The position numbers were made by a program, and so were the translations under genes. The notes beneath the pieces were generated by a model, which saw nothing but the letters and a program-made list of their open reading frames with translations, did not search any database and was not told the DNA's origin. From positions 1,736,001 to 1,800,000 of the forward strand of contig NZ_FOYT01000001.1 of the NCBI RefSeq assembly GCF_900112175.1: a DNA stretch of 64,000 nucleotides. The letters are read 5' to 3'. Position 1 is the stretch's first letter, and each line of letters opens with the position of its first letter. The DNA comes from Halogeometricum rufum (lineage in GTDB: Archaea; Halobacteriota; Halobacteria; Halobacteriales; Haloferacaceae). This document shows positions 40,127 through 48,485 of this stretch, piece after piece.

Positions 40127-41076
40127 CACAGCGGGAGGCCGCCGAACGAGAGGCCGAAGCCGAACAGGGCGGCGAACATCGCCAGCAGTTTCCCGACCCG
40201 TTCGAGCGCGGGGTTCAGCGCGCCGCCGGACGTCTCGGTGAACACCGTCAGCGTCACCGAGAGCGCGTACGGCAGGGTGACGAGGGGAAGGAGGACGGCG
40301 ATTCCGAACGACTCCCGCGTGACGAACCAGAGGGGGACGAGGTAGGCGAGTGCGAGCATGGCGGCGAACTCGCCGCGGGAGAACGCGTAGCCGAAGCGGA
40401 CGGCGAGCGTCCGCTTTCCGGTCGTCGCGTCCTCCTCCTTGTCGCGCACGTTGTTGACGACGAGGATGTTCGTCGAGAGGGCGGCGACGGCCAACGAGGC
40501 GACGAACGCGTCGAACGGGAGCGTGTTCGGGGGCACGCCGAGCGAGAGGGGGTCGGCGAGGGCGGCGGCCGCCTGCACGTAGTAGGTTCCGGTGACGGCG
40601 ACGACGCCGAAGAACAGGAAGACGAACAGGTCGCCGAGTCCGTGGTAGCCGAGGGGGTAGGGACCGCCGGTGTAGGCGATACCCGACGCGACGGAGAGGA
40701 GACCGACGACGACGATGGGGACGCCGCCGACGTAGACGAGGTACGTGCCGACGAGGACGGCGGCGGCGAACGTGAGGTACATCGCGCGCTTGACCTCGGC
40801 GGGTTCGATGAGGCCGCCCGCGGTGACGCGGGTGAAGCCCTCGCGGTCCTCGGTGTCCGCGCCCTGCACGGCGTCGTAGTAGTCGTTGGCGAAGTTCGTG
40901 CCGACCTGGATGAGTGCCGCGCCGACGAACGCCGCGAGTGCCGGGAGCGCGGCGAACACGCCGTCGTGGACGGCCAACCCGACGCCGACGAAGATGGGCG
41001 CGGCGGCGGCCGGCAGCGTCTGCGGCCGCGCCGCCATCACCCACGCCTTCGTCCGCGAGATGTCCTGCGTGCTCAT
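40126..41076 (-). CDS. menA: 1,4-Dihydroxy-2-naphthoate polyprenyltransferase
   Basis: A 316-residue UbiA-superfamily membrane protein. The first Asp-rich motif is NFANDYYDAVQGADTEDREG, the MenA form, and the second is NNVRDKEEDATTGKRTLAVRFG. Eight or nine membrane helices follow. It attaches an isoprenoid chain to dihydroxynaphthoate in menaquinone synthesis. It is co-transcribed with menC through a one-base overlap. The first motif differs from the lipid enzyme elsewhere in the window, so the two paralogs can be told apart. Confidence 0.92.
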   Translation of the reverse strand: MSTQDISRTKAWVMAARPQTLPAAAAPIFVGVGLAVHDGVFAALPALAAFVGAALIQVGTNFANDYYDAVQGADTEDREGFTRVTAGGLIEPAEVKRAMYLTFAAAVLVGTYLVYVGGVPIVVVGLLSVASGIAYTGGPYPLGYHGLGDLFVFLFFGVVAVTGTYYVQAAAALADPLSLGVPPNTLPFDAFVASLAVAALSTNILVVNNVRDKEEDATTGKRTLAVRFGYAFSRGEFAAMLALAYLVPLWFVTRESFGIAVLLPLVTLPYALSVTLTVFTETSGGALNPALERVGKLLAMFAALFGFGLSFGGLPL

Positions 41077-41430
41077 TGTCTCACGTTCGGGACGGGGGGA
41101 GAGTCAAACTTCGGTTTCCCGACGGGTGACGACGGACCGAGTCCGCATCGACCCATTCCGCGGGGACGGGAGGTGACTTCACCGCGATAAATTCTCCAAA
41201 AGCTACTTTTCCGTGGACTCCGTACGTTCACTCGTGGTTCGCCAGTTGGGTCGTCACGGGGCTCCCCTGTGAGGGCTCGACTTTTGCGGGACGCGAGTTC
41301 GCCAGTCGCGACTGTCTCGACCGTTCGGACCGCCCGGAACGGTCGGAGTGACGCCGACCCGACGAGTCGCGGCCCCGGACGCGTCGCGGTGAGAGTACAA
41401 CTTTACGTTCTGTCAGACCGACCGGTCCGT
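41077..41430. other. Divergent intergenic region between menA and the LOV kinase
   Basis: The region has no protein gene. On the minus strand GAAGTTTGAC at about 28 bases before menA is its likely promoter. A GATAAATTCTCC element near 41188 and ACTTTACG near 41399 are candidate promoter sites towards the kinase. Overlap of the two transcription units would allow shared regulation, but no clear operator palindrome is seen. Confidence 0.45.
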
Positions 41431-43383
41431 ATGGCTTCTCCCTCCCCGCGGAATCGGCTCTACAACGTCTTCGCCGACCCGGACCGGGATCTAGAGGAGA
41501 AAGTCGGACGCGCGCTCCGCATCGGAACGGAGTATCTCGACCTGCCGTTCGGCTTCCTCACCCGCATCGACGAGGGCGTCCAGGAGATAGTTCAGGCGAC
41601 GGGGGACCACGACCTGTTGCAGCCCGGCGAGACCTGTCCGCTCGACGACGCGTACTGCCGTCTCACGGTCGAACTCGACAGCCCGCTGGCGGTGGACAAC
41701 GCCTCGGCGTCGGCTATCGACCAGCGCGCCGTCGACACGTTCGGACTCGGGACGTACATCGGGACCAAGGTGGTCGTCGACGGCGAGACGGAGGGGACCA
41801 TCTGCTTCGCCGACACGGACGTACGCGACGAGCCCTTCACCGAAGCCGAAGAGATGTTCCTCGAACTGCTCGGGCGACTCGTCAGCGGCGAACGCGAGCG
41901 GCGAGCGTACGAGCGGCAGTTGGCCGAGCGGAACGCGCGCCTCGAACGGGAGAAGCGGCGGTTCGAGGCCATCGCGGAGACGAGCTTCGACATCCTCTTT
42001 CGCGTCGGACTCGACGCCGAGTTCACCTACGTCTCCTCGGCGGTAGAACGCGTCCTCGGCCACCCGCCGGCGGCGCTGACCGGGGAACCGTTCGTCGACT
42101 TCATGACCGACGCCGCTGCCGAGCGCGCGGGTTCGGCCTACGCCGAGGTACTGGAGAACCGAACCGTCGAGAACCTCGAACTGGACTTCCTCGACCGAAC
42201 CGGCTCCGTGGTCGTCCTCGAGGTGAACGCGACGCCGGTCACGCGGGACGGCGACGTGGTCGGCGTCCAGGGCGTCGGGCGGGACGTGACGGCGCGGAAG
42301 GAGCGACAGCGCGAACTCCGCATCAAGAACAGAGCGATGGACGAGGCGCAGGTCGGCATCTGCATCTGCGACGTGCGGGAGCCGAACGAACCGCTCGTCT
42401 ACGTCAACGACGGGTTCGAGCGCGTCACCGGCTACGACACCGAGGAACTGCTCGGCCGGAACTGCCGGATGCTGCAGGGCGAGCGGACGGACCCGGCGAC
42501 CACGCGGCGATTCCGAGCGGCCATCGACGCCGAGGAACCGGTCGTCGCCGAACTCGTCAACTACCGTCGGGACGGCACGCCGTTCTGGAACCGGGTCCAC
42601 CTCGCACCGGTGGACGACGAGACGGGCGCCGTCACGCACTACGTGGGGTTCCAGCAAGACGTGACCGAGCGGAAGCGAACCGAGCAGTTGATTCGCGTGC
42701 TGAACAGGGTCCTCCGTCACAACCTCCGGAACGACGTGAACGCGTTCCTCGGCTGGACGGACCAGTTGAACGCGGGGGACGGGGGAGACGTCGACGCCGA
42801 GCGTCGAATCGAACGCGTCGCCGAGGACCTCCTGACGACGAGCGAGCGAGCGCGCGAACTGGAGCGGTACGCCCGCCGGGAGCGGACGCCCGAGCGACTC
42901 GACCCCGGGGCGTTGCTCGCGGGCGTCGTCGACGCGACGCGCGAACGGTGGCCGGCGGCGACGATTCGGCTGTCGGTCCGGACGGACCCGGAGACGGGTA
43001 TCTGCGCCGGCGCGGAACTGGAGCGAGCGGTCGAGGAACTCGTCGAGAACGCCGTCAAACACGACCCGTCGGCGGAGCCGAGCGTCGCCGTCGAGGCGGA
43101 GGCGGACGGCGAGTGGGTCCGTCTCGTCGTCGCGGACGACGGCCCCGGCATCGACGGGATGGAGTCGGACGTCGTCGCCGCGGGGACCGAGACGCCCTTG
43201 GAACACGGTTCCGGACTCGGACTGTGGCTGGTCAACTGGGTCGTCACCCGCTACGGCGGGTCGTTCGCCATCGAGGCGGAGTCGGACGGGTCCGGGACGA
43301 CGGCGACGGTCCGCCTCCCCCGAATCGAACGCGGCACGCCGGTCGAAGCGGCCGCGCGGCGACCGGCGATTCTGTCGGAGTGA
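41431..43383 (+). CDS. GAF-PAS-LOV histidine kinase (candidate blue-light sensor)
   Basis: A 650-residue soluble kinase: GAF domain (about 20-165), PAS domain (about 175-295), LOV-type PAS domain (about 302-415), H-box (VLRHNLRND, H430) and ATPase domain (ENAVKHDPS, VADDGPGIDG, GSGLGLWLV). The LOV domain keeps the flavin-binding signature GRNCRMLQG with the reactive Cys345, followed by NYRRDGTPFWNR and the Gln in GFQQDVT. Such domains form a flavin-cysteinyl adduct under blue light. No response regulator is adjacent. The ATG (MASPSPRNR) is chosen over an upstream in-frame start because the earlier residues are low complexity. Confidence 0.9.
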   Translation: MASPSPRNRLYNVFADPDRDLEEKVGRALRIGTEYLDLPFGFLTRIDEGVQEIVQATGDHDLLQPGETCPLDDAYCRLTVELDSPLAVDNASASAIDQRAVDTFGLGTYIGTKVVVDGETEGTICFADTDVRDEPFTEAEEMFLELLGRLVSGERERRAYERQLAERNARLEREKRRFEAIAETSFDILFRVGLDAEFTYVSSAVERVLGHPPAALTGEPFVDFMTDAAAERAGSAYAEVLENRTVENLELDFLDRTGSVVVLEVNATPVTRDGDVVGVQGVGRDVTARKERQRELRIKNRAMDEAQVGICICDVREPNEPLVYVNDGFERVTGYDTEELLGRNCRMLQGERTDPATTRRFRAAIDAEEPVVAELVNYRRDGTPFWNRVHLAPVDDETGAVTHYVGFQQDVTERKRTEQLIRVLNRVLRHNLRNDVNAFLGWTDQLNAGDGGDVDAERRIERVAEDLLTTSERARELERYARRERTPERLDPGALLAGVVDATRERWPAATIRLSVRTDPETGICAGAELERAVEELVENAVKHDPSAEPSVAVEAEADGEWVRLVVADDGPGIDGMESDVVAAGTETPLEHGSGLGLWLVNWVVTRYGGSFAIEAESDGSGTTATVRLPRIERGTPVEAAARRPAILSE

Positions 43384-43387
43384 CCGC

Positions 43388-44305
43388 TCAGTAGTGCCAG
43401 GGGTACTCGGAGAAGTCCGGGTCGCGCTTCTCGAGGAACGCGTCGCGGCCCTCTTGGGCCTCGTCGGTCATGTAGCCGAGACGCGTCGCCTCGCCGGCGA
43501 ACACCTGCTGGCCGACGAGTCCGTCGTCCGCCATGTTGAACGCGTACTTCAGCATCCGCATCGCCATCGGCGACTTGTCCGTCATCTCCTCGGCCCACTC
43601 CAACGCCACGCCCTCCAACTCGTCGTGCGGAATCGCCTCGTTCGCCATCCCCATCTCGACGGCTTCCTCGGCGGAGTAGGTCTTCCCGCGGAAGAATATC
43701 TCGCGGGCCTTCTTCTGGCCGACCTGTTTGGCGAGGTAGGCCGACCCGAACCCGGCGTCGAAGGAGGCCACGTCGGGGTCCGTCTGGAGGAACTTCGCGT
43801 GTTCCTCGGAGGCCAGCGTCAGGTCGCAGACGACGTGCAGGGAGTGGCCGCCGCCGACGGCCCACCCGGGGACGACGGCGACGACGGGTTTCGGCATGAA
43901 ACGGATGAGACGCTGGACTTCGAGGACGTGCAGGCGGCCCGCCTTCGCCTCGCGGACGAGGGGGTCGTCCCCCTCGTCGGCCTCGTCGTCGTCGCGGTAC
44001 TCGTAGCCCGACCCGCCGCGGACGGACTGGTCGCCGCCGGCGCAGAACGCCCACCCGCCGTCCTTCTCGGAGGGGCCGTTGCCCGTCAGGAGGACGCACC
44101 CGACGTCCGCCCGCTTGCGGGCGTGGTCGAGGGCGGCGTACAGTTCGTCCACCGTCCCCGGTCGGAACGCGTTGCGCTTCTCGGGGCGGTCGAACGCGAT
44201 GCGCACCGCGGGCACGTCCACCGCGCGGTGGTAGGTGATGTCGTCGAACTCCGCCGCGCCGTCGACCGGTTCCCAGCGGTCGGAGTCGAAGATGTCCGAG
44301 ACCAT
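43388..44305 (-). CDS. menB: 1,4-Dihydroxy-2-naphthoyl-CoA synthase
   Basis: A 305-residue crotonase-fold enzyme. The MenB hallmarks are RPEKRNAFRPGTVDEL, GWAFCAGGDQSVRG with a following YEYRDDD segment, and the WAVGGGHSLHVVCDLTLAS strand; the ending FSEYPWHY is also typical. It closes the second ring of the naphthoquinone from o-succinylbenzoyl-CoA. On the minus strand TCTTTTTGCG about 27 bases before the ATG fits a leaderless promoter. Its stop is four bases from the stop of the convergent LOV kinase gene. Confidence 0.93.
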   Translation of the reverse strand: MVSDIFDSDRWEPVDGAAEFDDITYHRAVDVPAVRIAFDRPEKRNAFRPGTVDELYAALDHARKRADVGCVLLTGNGPSEKDGGWAFCAGGDQSVRGGSGYEYRDDDEADEGDDPLVREAKAGRLHVLEVQRLIRFMPKPVVAVVPGWAVGGGHSLHVVCDLTLASEEHAKFLQTDPDVASFDAGFGSAYLAKQVGQKKAREIFFRGKTYSAEEAVEMGMANEAIPHDELEGVALEWAEEMTDKSPMAMRMLKYAFNMADDGLVGQQVFAGEATRLGYMTDEAQEGRDAFLEKRDPDFSEYPWHY

Positions 44306-44382
44306 ACCGAGGAGGTGTGCGGGCCGCGCAAAAAGATTCGCTTCACGGACGGCGTCGGGGCCGAGCGAAATCGCACGCCGAC

Positions 44383-44853
44383 TCAGAGCCGACGGCCGGA
44401 CTCGATGCCGGCGGCGACGAACGGCAACGCGAGGACGCCTGCTGCGCCGACGGCGATGCCGGCGACGGTGGCCGCCGCGAGTCCCGCGGGCGACGCCGAG
44501 AACAGGCCGGACGCGACGGACCCGAAGACGGCGACGGCGAGGACGAGGTTGTACCAGACGGCGCGCACGCCGGCGTAGAGGACCGAGAACGGCGGCCACT
44601 CCGGACCGACGGAGAGGCGGCCGTTGCGGTAGGCGGCGACGCCCCACGAGAGGGCCACGGCCCCACCGAGCGCCGCCGAGGAGGCGACGAAGTCGCCGGA
44701 GAACGTGGCGACGACGAGGGCCGGCAGCCCCAGCACTGTCGCCTCGGCGGTGCCGTCGAACAGGTCCGACAGCCACTTGCCGAGTTCGTCGTTCTCCTCG
44801 CGGGGGCGAACCTGCCGCGCCTCGGTCTCCGGGTCGGTGACGCCGCGTGACAT
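44383..44853 (-). CDS. Membrane protein of unknown function in the men cluster
   Basis: A 156-residue protein. An acidic soluble start (TDPETEARQVRPREENDELGKWL) is followed by about four membrane helices (ATVLGLPALVVATFSGDF, AALGGAVALSWGVAAY, WYNLVLAVAVFGSVASGLF, AGIAVGAAGVLALPFVAAG). The family is not recognised. The start MSRGVTD has a TTTTCAC element at the correct distance, favouring it over the longer frame. It may be part of the menaquinone pathway or simply located there. Confidence 0.65.
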   Translation of the reverse strand: MSRGVTDPETEARQVRPREENDELGKWLSDLFDGTAEATVLGLPALVVATFSGDFVASSAALGGAVALSWGVAAYRNGRLSVGPEWPPFSVLYAGVRAVWYNLVLAVAVFGSVASGLFSASPAGLAAATVAGIAVGAAGVLALPFVAAGIESGRRL

Positions 44854-44897
44854 ATCCGTCACGTCGGCCGGAGAGGTGAAAAGCGCTGTCCTCGGCG

Positions 44898-46550
44898 TCA
44901 GTACGTGAACAGTCGCCACGCCCACTCAGAGAGCGTCGGCGACCGGAGGCGCGCGGGGCGGCCGACGGACGTGTCGACGCGCGCGTCGTACCGGAACGTC
45001 GTCACGGACCGGCGCGTCTCGGTCGTCGCGTTCGTCGCGTTCGCCGCGTTCGTCGCGTTCTCGGTTCCGGTGGCCGCCGCCGTGCGCCGCGTCCGGACCG
45101 TCGCGTCGCCGCCGGTGACGACGCCGCGGTCGGTGTCGACGACCATCCGGACGCGAGCGCTCTCGACGGAGACGCTCGCCGGCGGCGAGTGACCGAACGC
45201 CGCCTCGTACGCCGCCTCGCCCGTCGCGACGAGCGTCAGTCGGCCGTCGGCGCGGTTCGCGACGCGCCACTGGCCCGTCCGCGGCGTCGGGAGCGAGAAC
45301 CGCCCGCCTGCGCTCGCGCCGAGGGCGGTGCCGTGCCGGACCGTCCAGTAGCCGGGGGCGGCCGCGACGGTTCCGAACCCGGCGGTCGGGCGCGAGGCGT
45401 TCGCGCCGCCGGCCGTCACACTTCGGGAGTCGTAGGCGACGACGCCGGAACTCCCGTACAGCGTCGTTCGCGTGGTGAGGTCGGGCGCGGCGATGACCGT
45501 CCGGTCGAGGTAGCGGCGGTTCGACCGGTCGACGGCGACGCGCCGGGCCGTCGCGCGGTCCTCCCCGGAGACGTTCGAGGTGGCCACGTAGACGTGGTCG
45601 GACCGGTCGGTGTTCTCCAGGGCGACCGCGTACGCCGCCGTCGGGTCGTCCGGGAGCGGTTCGGGCGCGGTGTCCATCGGCCGCGTCTCGGTCACCCTGA
45701 CCGCGCCCGCGCCGGCGACCAGCGAGACACAGAGCAGGGCCGCCACCGCGACGCGACGCGTCGGGAGGGCCGCGAGCGTCTCCGCGTCGGGCGTCGGCAC
45801 CGGTCGCAGCGACGACGCGACGTGGGTGCTGTAGACGAACTGCGTGAGGACCGTCCCCGCGATGAGCGTGAGGCCGCCGCCGACGAGGAGCAGTCGGAGG
45901 GGCGACCGGACGCCGCCGGTGTAGACGAGGGCCGTCAGCGCGGTGGCGGCCACGACGGCGGTGCCGACGGCGTGGGCCGCGAGGACGACGGCGGTTCGCC
46001 GGGGCGCTTCGACGACGGTGAGCGCGGCGGTCCGGAGTCCCGCGCGCAGGCCCGGTCGGAGTTCCTCGCGGTCGAGGAGTGGGCCGACGGCCGGCGGGAG
46101 GAGGGACCACGCGAGGAGTGCGCCGCCGGCGACGCCGACGACGGGGAGGTAGACGACGAACCCGGCGGGGAGGTGTTCGCCCACCGCCGCGTAGACGAGG
46201 TAGCGAACCGCCGTGTCGCCGACGAGGAACAGACCCGTCCCGACGACGACGGCGAGGAGGTGGCCGACGGCGGCGAACGCAAGGAGCGACGGCCACCGCG
46301 CGCCGACCGTCGCCGGGAACGCGACCCACGGCGACTCCTCGTCGGCGGCGGCGGCGCGGACGACGGGGAACGCGCCGCCGAGGACGAGGACGCCGAGGAA
46401 CGGCGGGAGGAGGACGGCCGAGAGCGGGTTCGCGACGACGCCGACGGCGACGCGAGCGACGAATTCGAGCGTCAGTGCGGCGGCGACGACGCAGAACACC
46501 CCGGGGCGGTTCAGCCCCAGACGGACGCCGGTGCGGAGGGCAGCGGACAC
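44898..46550 (-). CDS. Large membrane protein of unknown function in the men cluster
   Basis: A 550-residue protein. Its first half has about seven to nine membrane helices (for example VFCVVAAALTLEFVARVAVG and LLVGGGLTLIAGTVLTQFVY), then one helix near 265 (VAVAALLCVSLVAGAGAV) leads into an external domain of about 270 residues rich in Thr, Ser and Arg, with many Asn-x-Ser/Thr sites. The repeated Asn-Ala-Thr motifs near the end may be glycosylated. No catalytic motif or family is recognised. A TTTTCACGG element on the minus strand supports the start. Confidence 0.62.
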   Translation of the reverse strand: MSAALRTGVRLGLNRPGVFCVVAAALTLEFVARVAVGVVANPLSAVLLPPFLGVLVLGGAFPVVRAAAADEESPWVAFPATVGARWPSLLAFAAVGHLLAVVVGTGLFLVGDTAVRYLVYAAVGEHLPAGFVVYLPVVGVAGGALLAWSLLPPAVGPLLDREELRPGLRAGLRTAALTVVEAPRRTAVVLAAHAVGTAVVAATALTALVYTGGVRSPLRLLLVGGGLTLIAGTVLTQFVYSTHVASSLRPVPTPDAETLAALPTRRVAVAALLCVSLVAGAGAVRVTETRPMDTAPEPLPDDPTAAYAVALENTDRSDHVYVATSNVSGEDRATARRVAVDRSNRRYLDRTVIAAPDLTTRTTLYGSSGVVAYDSRSVTAGGANASRPTAGFGTVAAAPGYWTVRHGTALGASAGGRFSLPTPRTGQWRVANRADGRLTLVATGEAAYEAAFGHSPPASVSVESARVRMVVDTDRGVVTGGDATVRTRRTAAATGTENATNAANATNATTETRRSVTTFRYDARVDTSVGRPARLRSPTLSEWAWRLFTY

Positions 46551-46671
46551 GACTCACTCTGCTCGGAGGACCGTGAAAAGTGATTTTGCTCGCGGCGAGG
46601 AGTTAGCACTCGGATGTCAGATTCGGGCGACGCGGCGGCGACGGCGGGGTCGAACGCTCGTCGGGCCGCGT

Positions 46672-48423
46672 TCAGTCCGTCAGTTCGTCGACGACCCGGT
46701 CGTGAAGCGTCTCGCGGGCGCGGTGACTCGACTCGGCGTCGGTGACGACTTCCACGACGTGCGACCCCTCGCTCCGCGTCGCCGTCTCGTACGCCTCGCG
46801 GAAGCCCGCCCGGTCGCCGCCCTCGACGCGGGCGAACGAGAGGCCGTACAGGTCCGCGCTCGGTTCGAAGTCCAGTCCGTGCGGCGTCTTGAACTGCGAG
46901 GTGAACGGCGGGTCGAACTGTTCGATGGGGAGCATGTGGAAGATGCCGCCGCCGTCGTTGTTGACGACGACGATGGTCGCGTCCACCTCCGAGCGACCGA
47001 CGGCGAGGAGGCCGTTCATGTCGTGGTAGTACGCCAGGTCGCCGGTGACGAGGGTCAGGTCGTCCGTCGTCGCCGACCCCGCGCCGAGGGCGGTGGAGAC
47101 GATGCCGTCGATGCCGGACGCGCCGCGGTTGCCGAGGACGGTCAGGTTCTTCGTGCTCGGCGGGCAGAACCGGTCGGCGTCCCTGACGGGCATCGAGTTC
47201 GAGACGAAGACGGTCGCCGGGTCGGGCGCGAGTTCGAACACGTCGGCGAGGACGCGGCCCTCGCAGAACGCGTCGCTCTCGTCGAGGACCGACTCGTGGG
47301 TCGCGTCGGCGTCCGTCCACCGACTCCGCCAGTCGGGGTCGCCGGGGCCGGCGAGGAGGCGGGAGAGACGGCCCATCAGGCGCGAGGGTTCGGCGACGAC
47401 GAGGTCGGTCGCGGTGAACTCCGCCTCGCGCCACCCCGCGGCGGGGTCGACGACGAGTTGCGCCGCGTCGACGCGGGCGAGGTACTTTCTGAGCGGTTTC
47501 GACGTGGGCGAGGCGCCGAACCGGACCACCACGTCGGGGTCGGGCCACGACGCGGTCACCGCGGGGTCGAGGAAGTCGTCGTAGCCGCCGACGACGGGCG
47601 CGACGCGGACGTGTCCGCCGTAGCGGGCGCCCGAGAGTGGGTCCGCGAGAATCGGGAAGCCGGTGGCGTGGGCGAACGCCGCCACCGCCTCGCTCTCGAC
47701 GCCGGGGGCGTCCGCGGGGCCGGCGACGACGAGGCCGCGGGGGACCGAGAGGCGGTCCGCCAGGTCGCGGAGGGCGTCGTCGTCCAACTCCGGCACGCCC
47801 GCGGTCCGCGCGACGAACGCGTCCTCGCGCCCCTCGGCCGCCAGTTCGGGCAGGTCGTCGGGCACGTCGCCCGCCACCTCGACCGGTTCGAGGGGCTTGC
47901 GGAACGGGACGTTGAGGTGGACCGGTCCCGCCGGCGTCCCCGTCGCCTTCGTCAGGGCGCGCGCCGCCGTCGTCCGGAGCGACCGGAGTTTCCGCGGCGT
48001 CGCCTCCGGTTCGGCGAGGTCCCGGTACCAGCGCACGGCGTCGCCGTATAGTTTCTCCTGGTCGATGGTCTGGTTCGCCCCCGAGTCGCGAATCTCCGGC
48101 GGTCGGTCCGCCGTGAGGACGAGCATCGGGACGCGCGCCTGCGACGCCTCCACTATCGCGGGGTGGTAGTTCGCCGCCGCGGTGCCGGAGGTGCAGACGA
48201 GGGGCGTCACGTCGCCCGTGCGGCGCGCGCGGCCGAGGGCGAAGAACGCCGCGGAGCGCTCGTCGAGGTGCGAGAAGACGTGCACGTCGTCGTGTCGAGC
48301 GAACGCTTCGGTCAGCGGCGTCGAGCGACTGCCGGGCGTGATGCAGACGGCGTCGACGCCGGCCTTCGCGAGTTCGTCGACGAGGCTACGCGCCCAGAGC
48401 GTGTTGCGGTTGGGTTCGGTCAT
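46672..48423 (-). CDS. menD: SEPHCHC synthase (menaquinone)
   Basis: A 583-residue thiamine diphosphate enzyme. The start NRNTLWARSLVDELAKAGVDAVCITPGSRSTPL matches MenD, including the catalytic region, and the cofactor motif GDLAYYHDMNGLL (about 455) begins the metal/ThDP-binding segment ending in VVVNNDGGG. It joins isochorismate and 2-oxoglutarate to form SEPHCHC. It lies about 60 bases after menF on the same strand, so both are probably one transcript. Confidence 0.93.
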   Translation of the reverse strand: MTEPNRNTLWARSLVDELAKAGVDAVCITPGSRSTPLTEAFARHDDVHVFSHLDERSAAFFALGRARRTGDVTPLVCTSGTAAANYHPAIVEASQARVPMLVLTADRPPEIRDSGANQTIDQEKLYGDAVRWYRDLAEPEATPRKLRSLRTTAARALTKATGTPAGPVHLNVPFRKPLEPVEVAGDVPDDLPELAAEGREDAFVARTAGVPELDDDALRDLADRLSVPRGLVVAGPADAPGVESEAVAAFAHATGFPILADPLSGARYGGHVRVAPVVGGYDDFLDPAVTASWPDPDVVVRFGASPTSKPLRKYLARVDAAQLVVDPAAGWREAEFTATDLVVAEPSRLMGRLSRLLAGPGDPDWRSRWTDADATHESVLDESDAFCEGRVLADVFELAPDPATVFVSNSMPVRDADRFCPPSTKNLTVLGNRGASGIDGIVSTALGAGSATTDDLTLVTGDLAYYHDMNGLLAVGRSEVDATIVVVNNDGGGIFHMLPIEQFDPPFTSQFKTPHGLDFEPSADLYGLSFARVEGGDRAGFREAYETATRSEGSHVVEVVTDAESSHRARETLHDRVVDELTD

Positions 48424-48485
48424 GGGAGAGACGTGGTGTGGTGAGGTGCGGAGGGATGCGGTGTGAGCGAGGGAGGGAGGGCGGT

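Noticed and set aside
41269-41430. Longer N terminus for the LOV kinase
   Set aside because: The added residues are Arg/Ser low complexity with no domain; the GAF domain begins shortly after ATG 41431.
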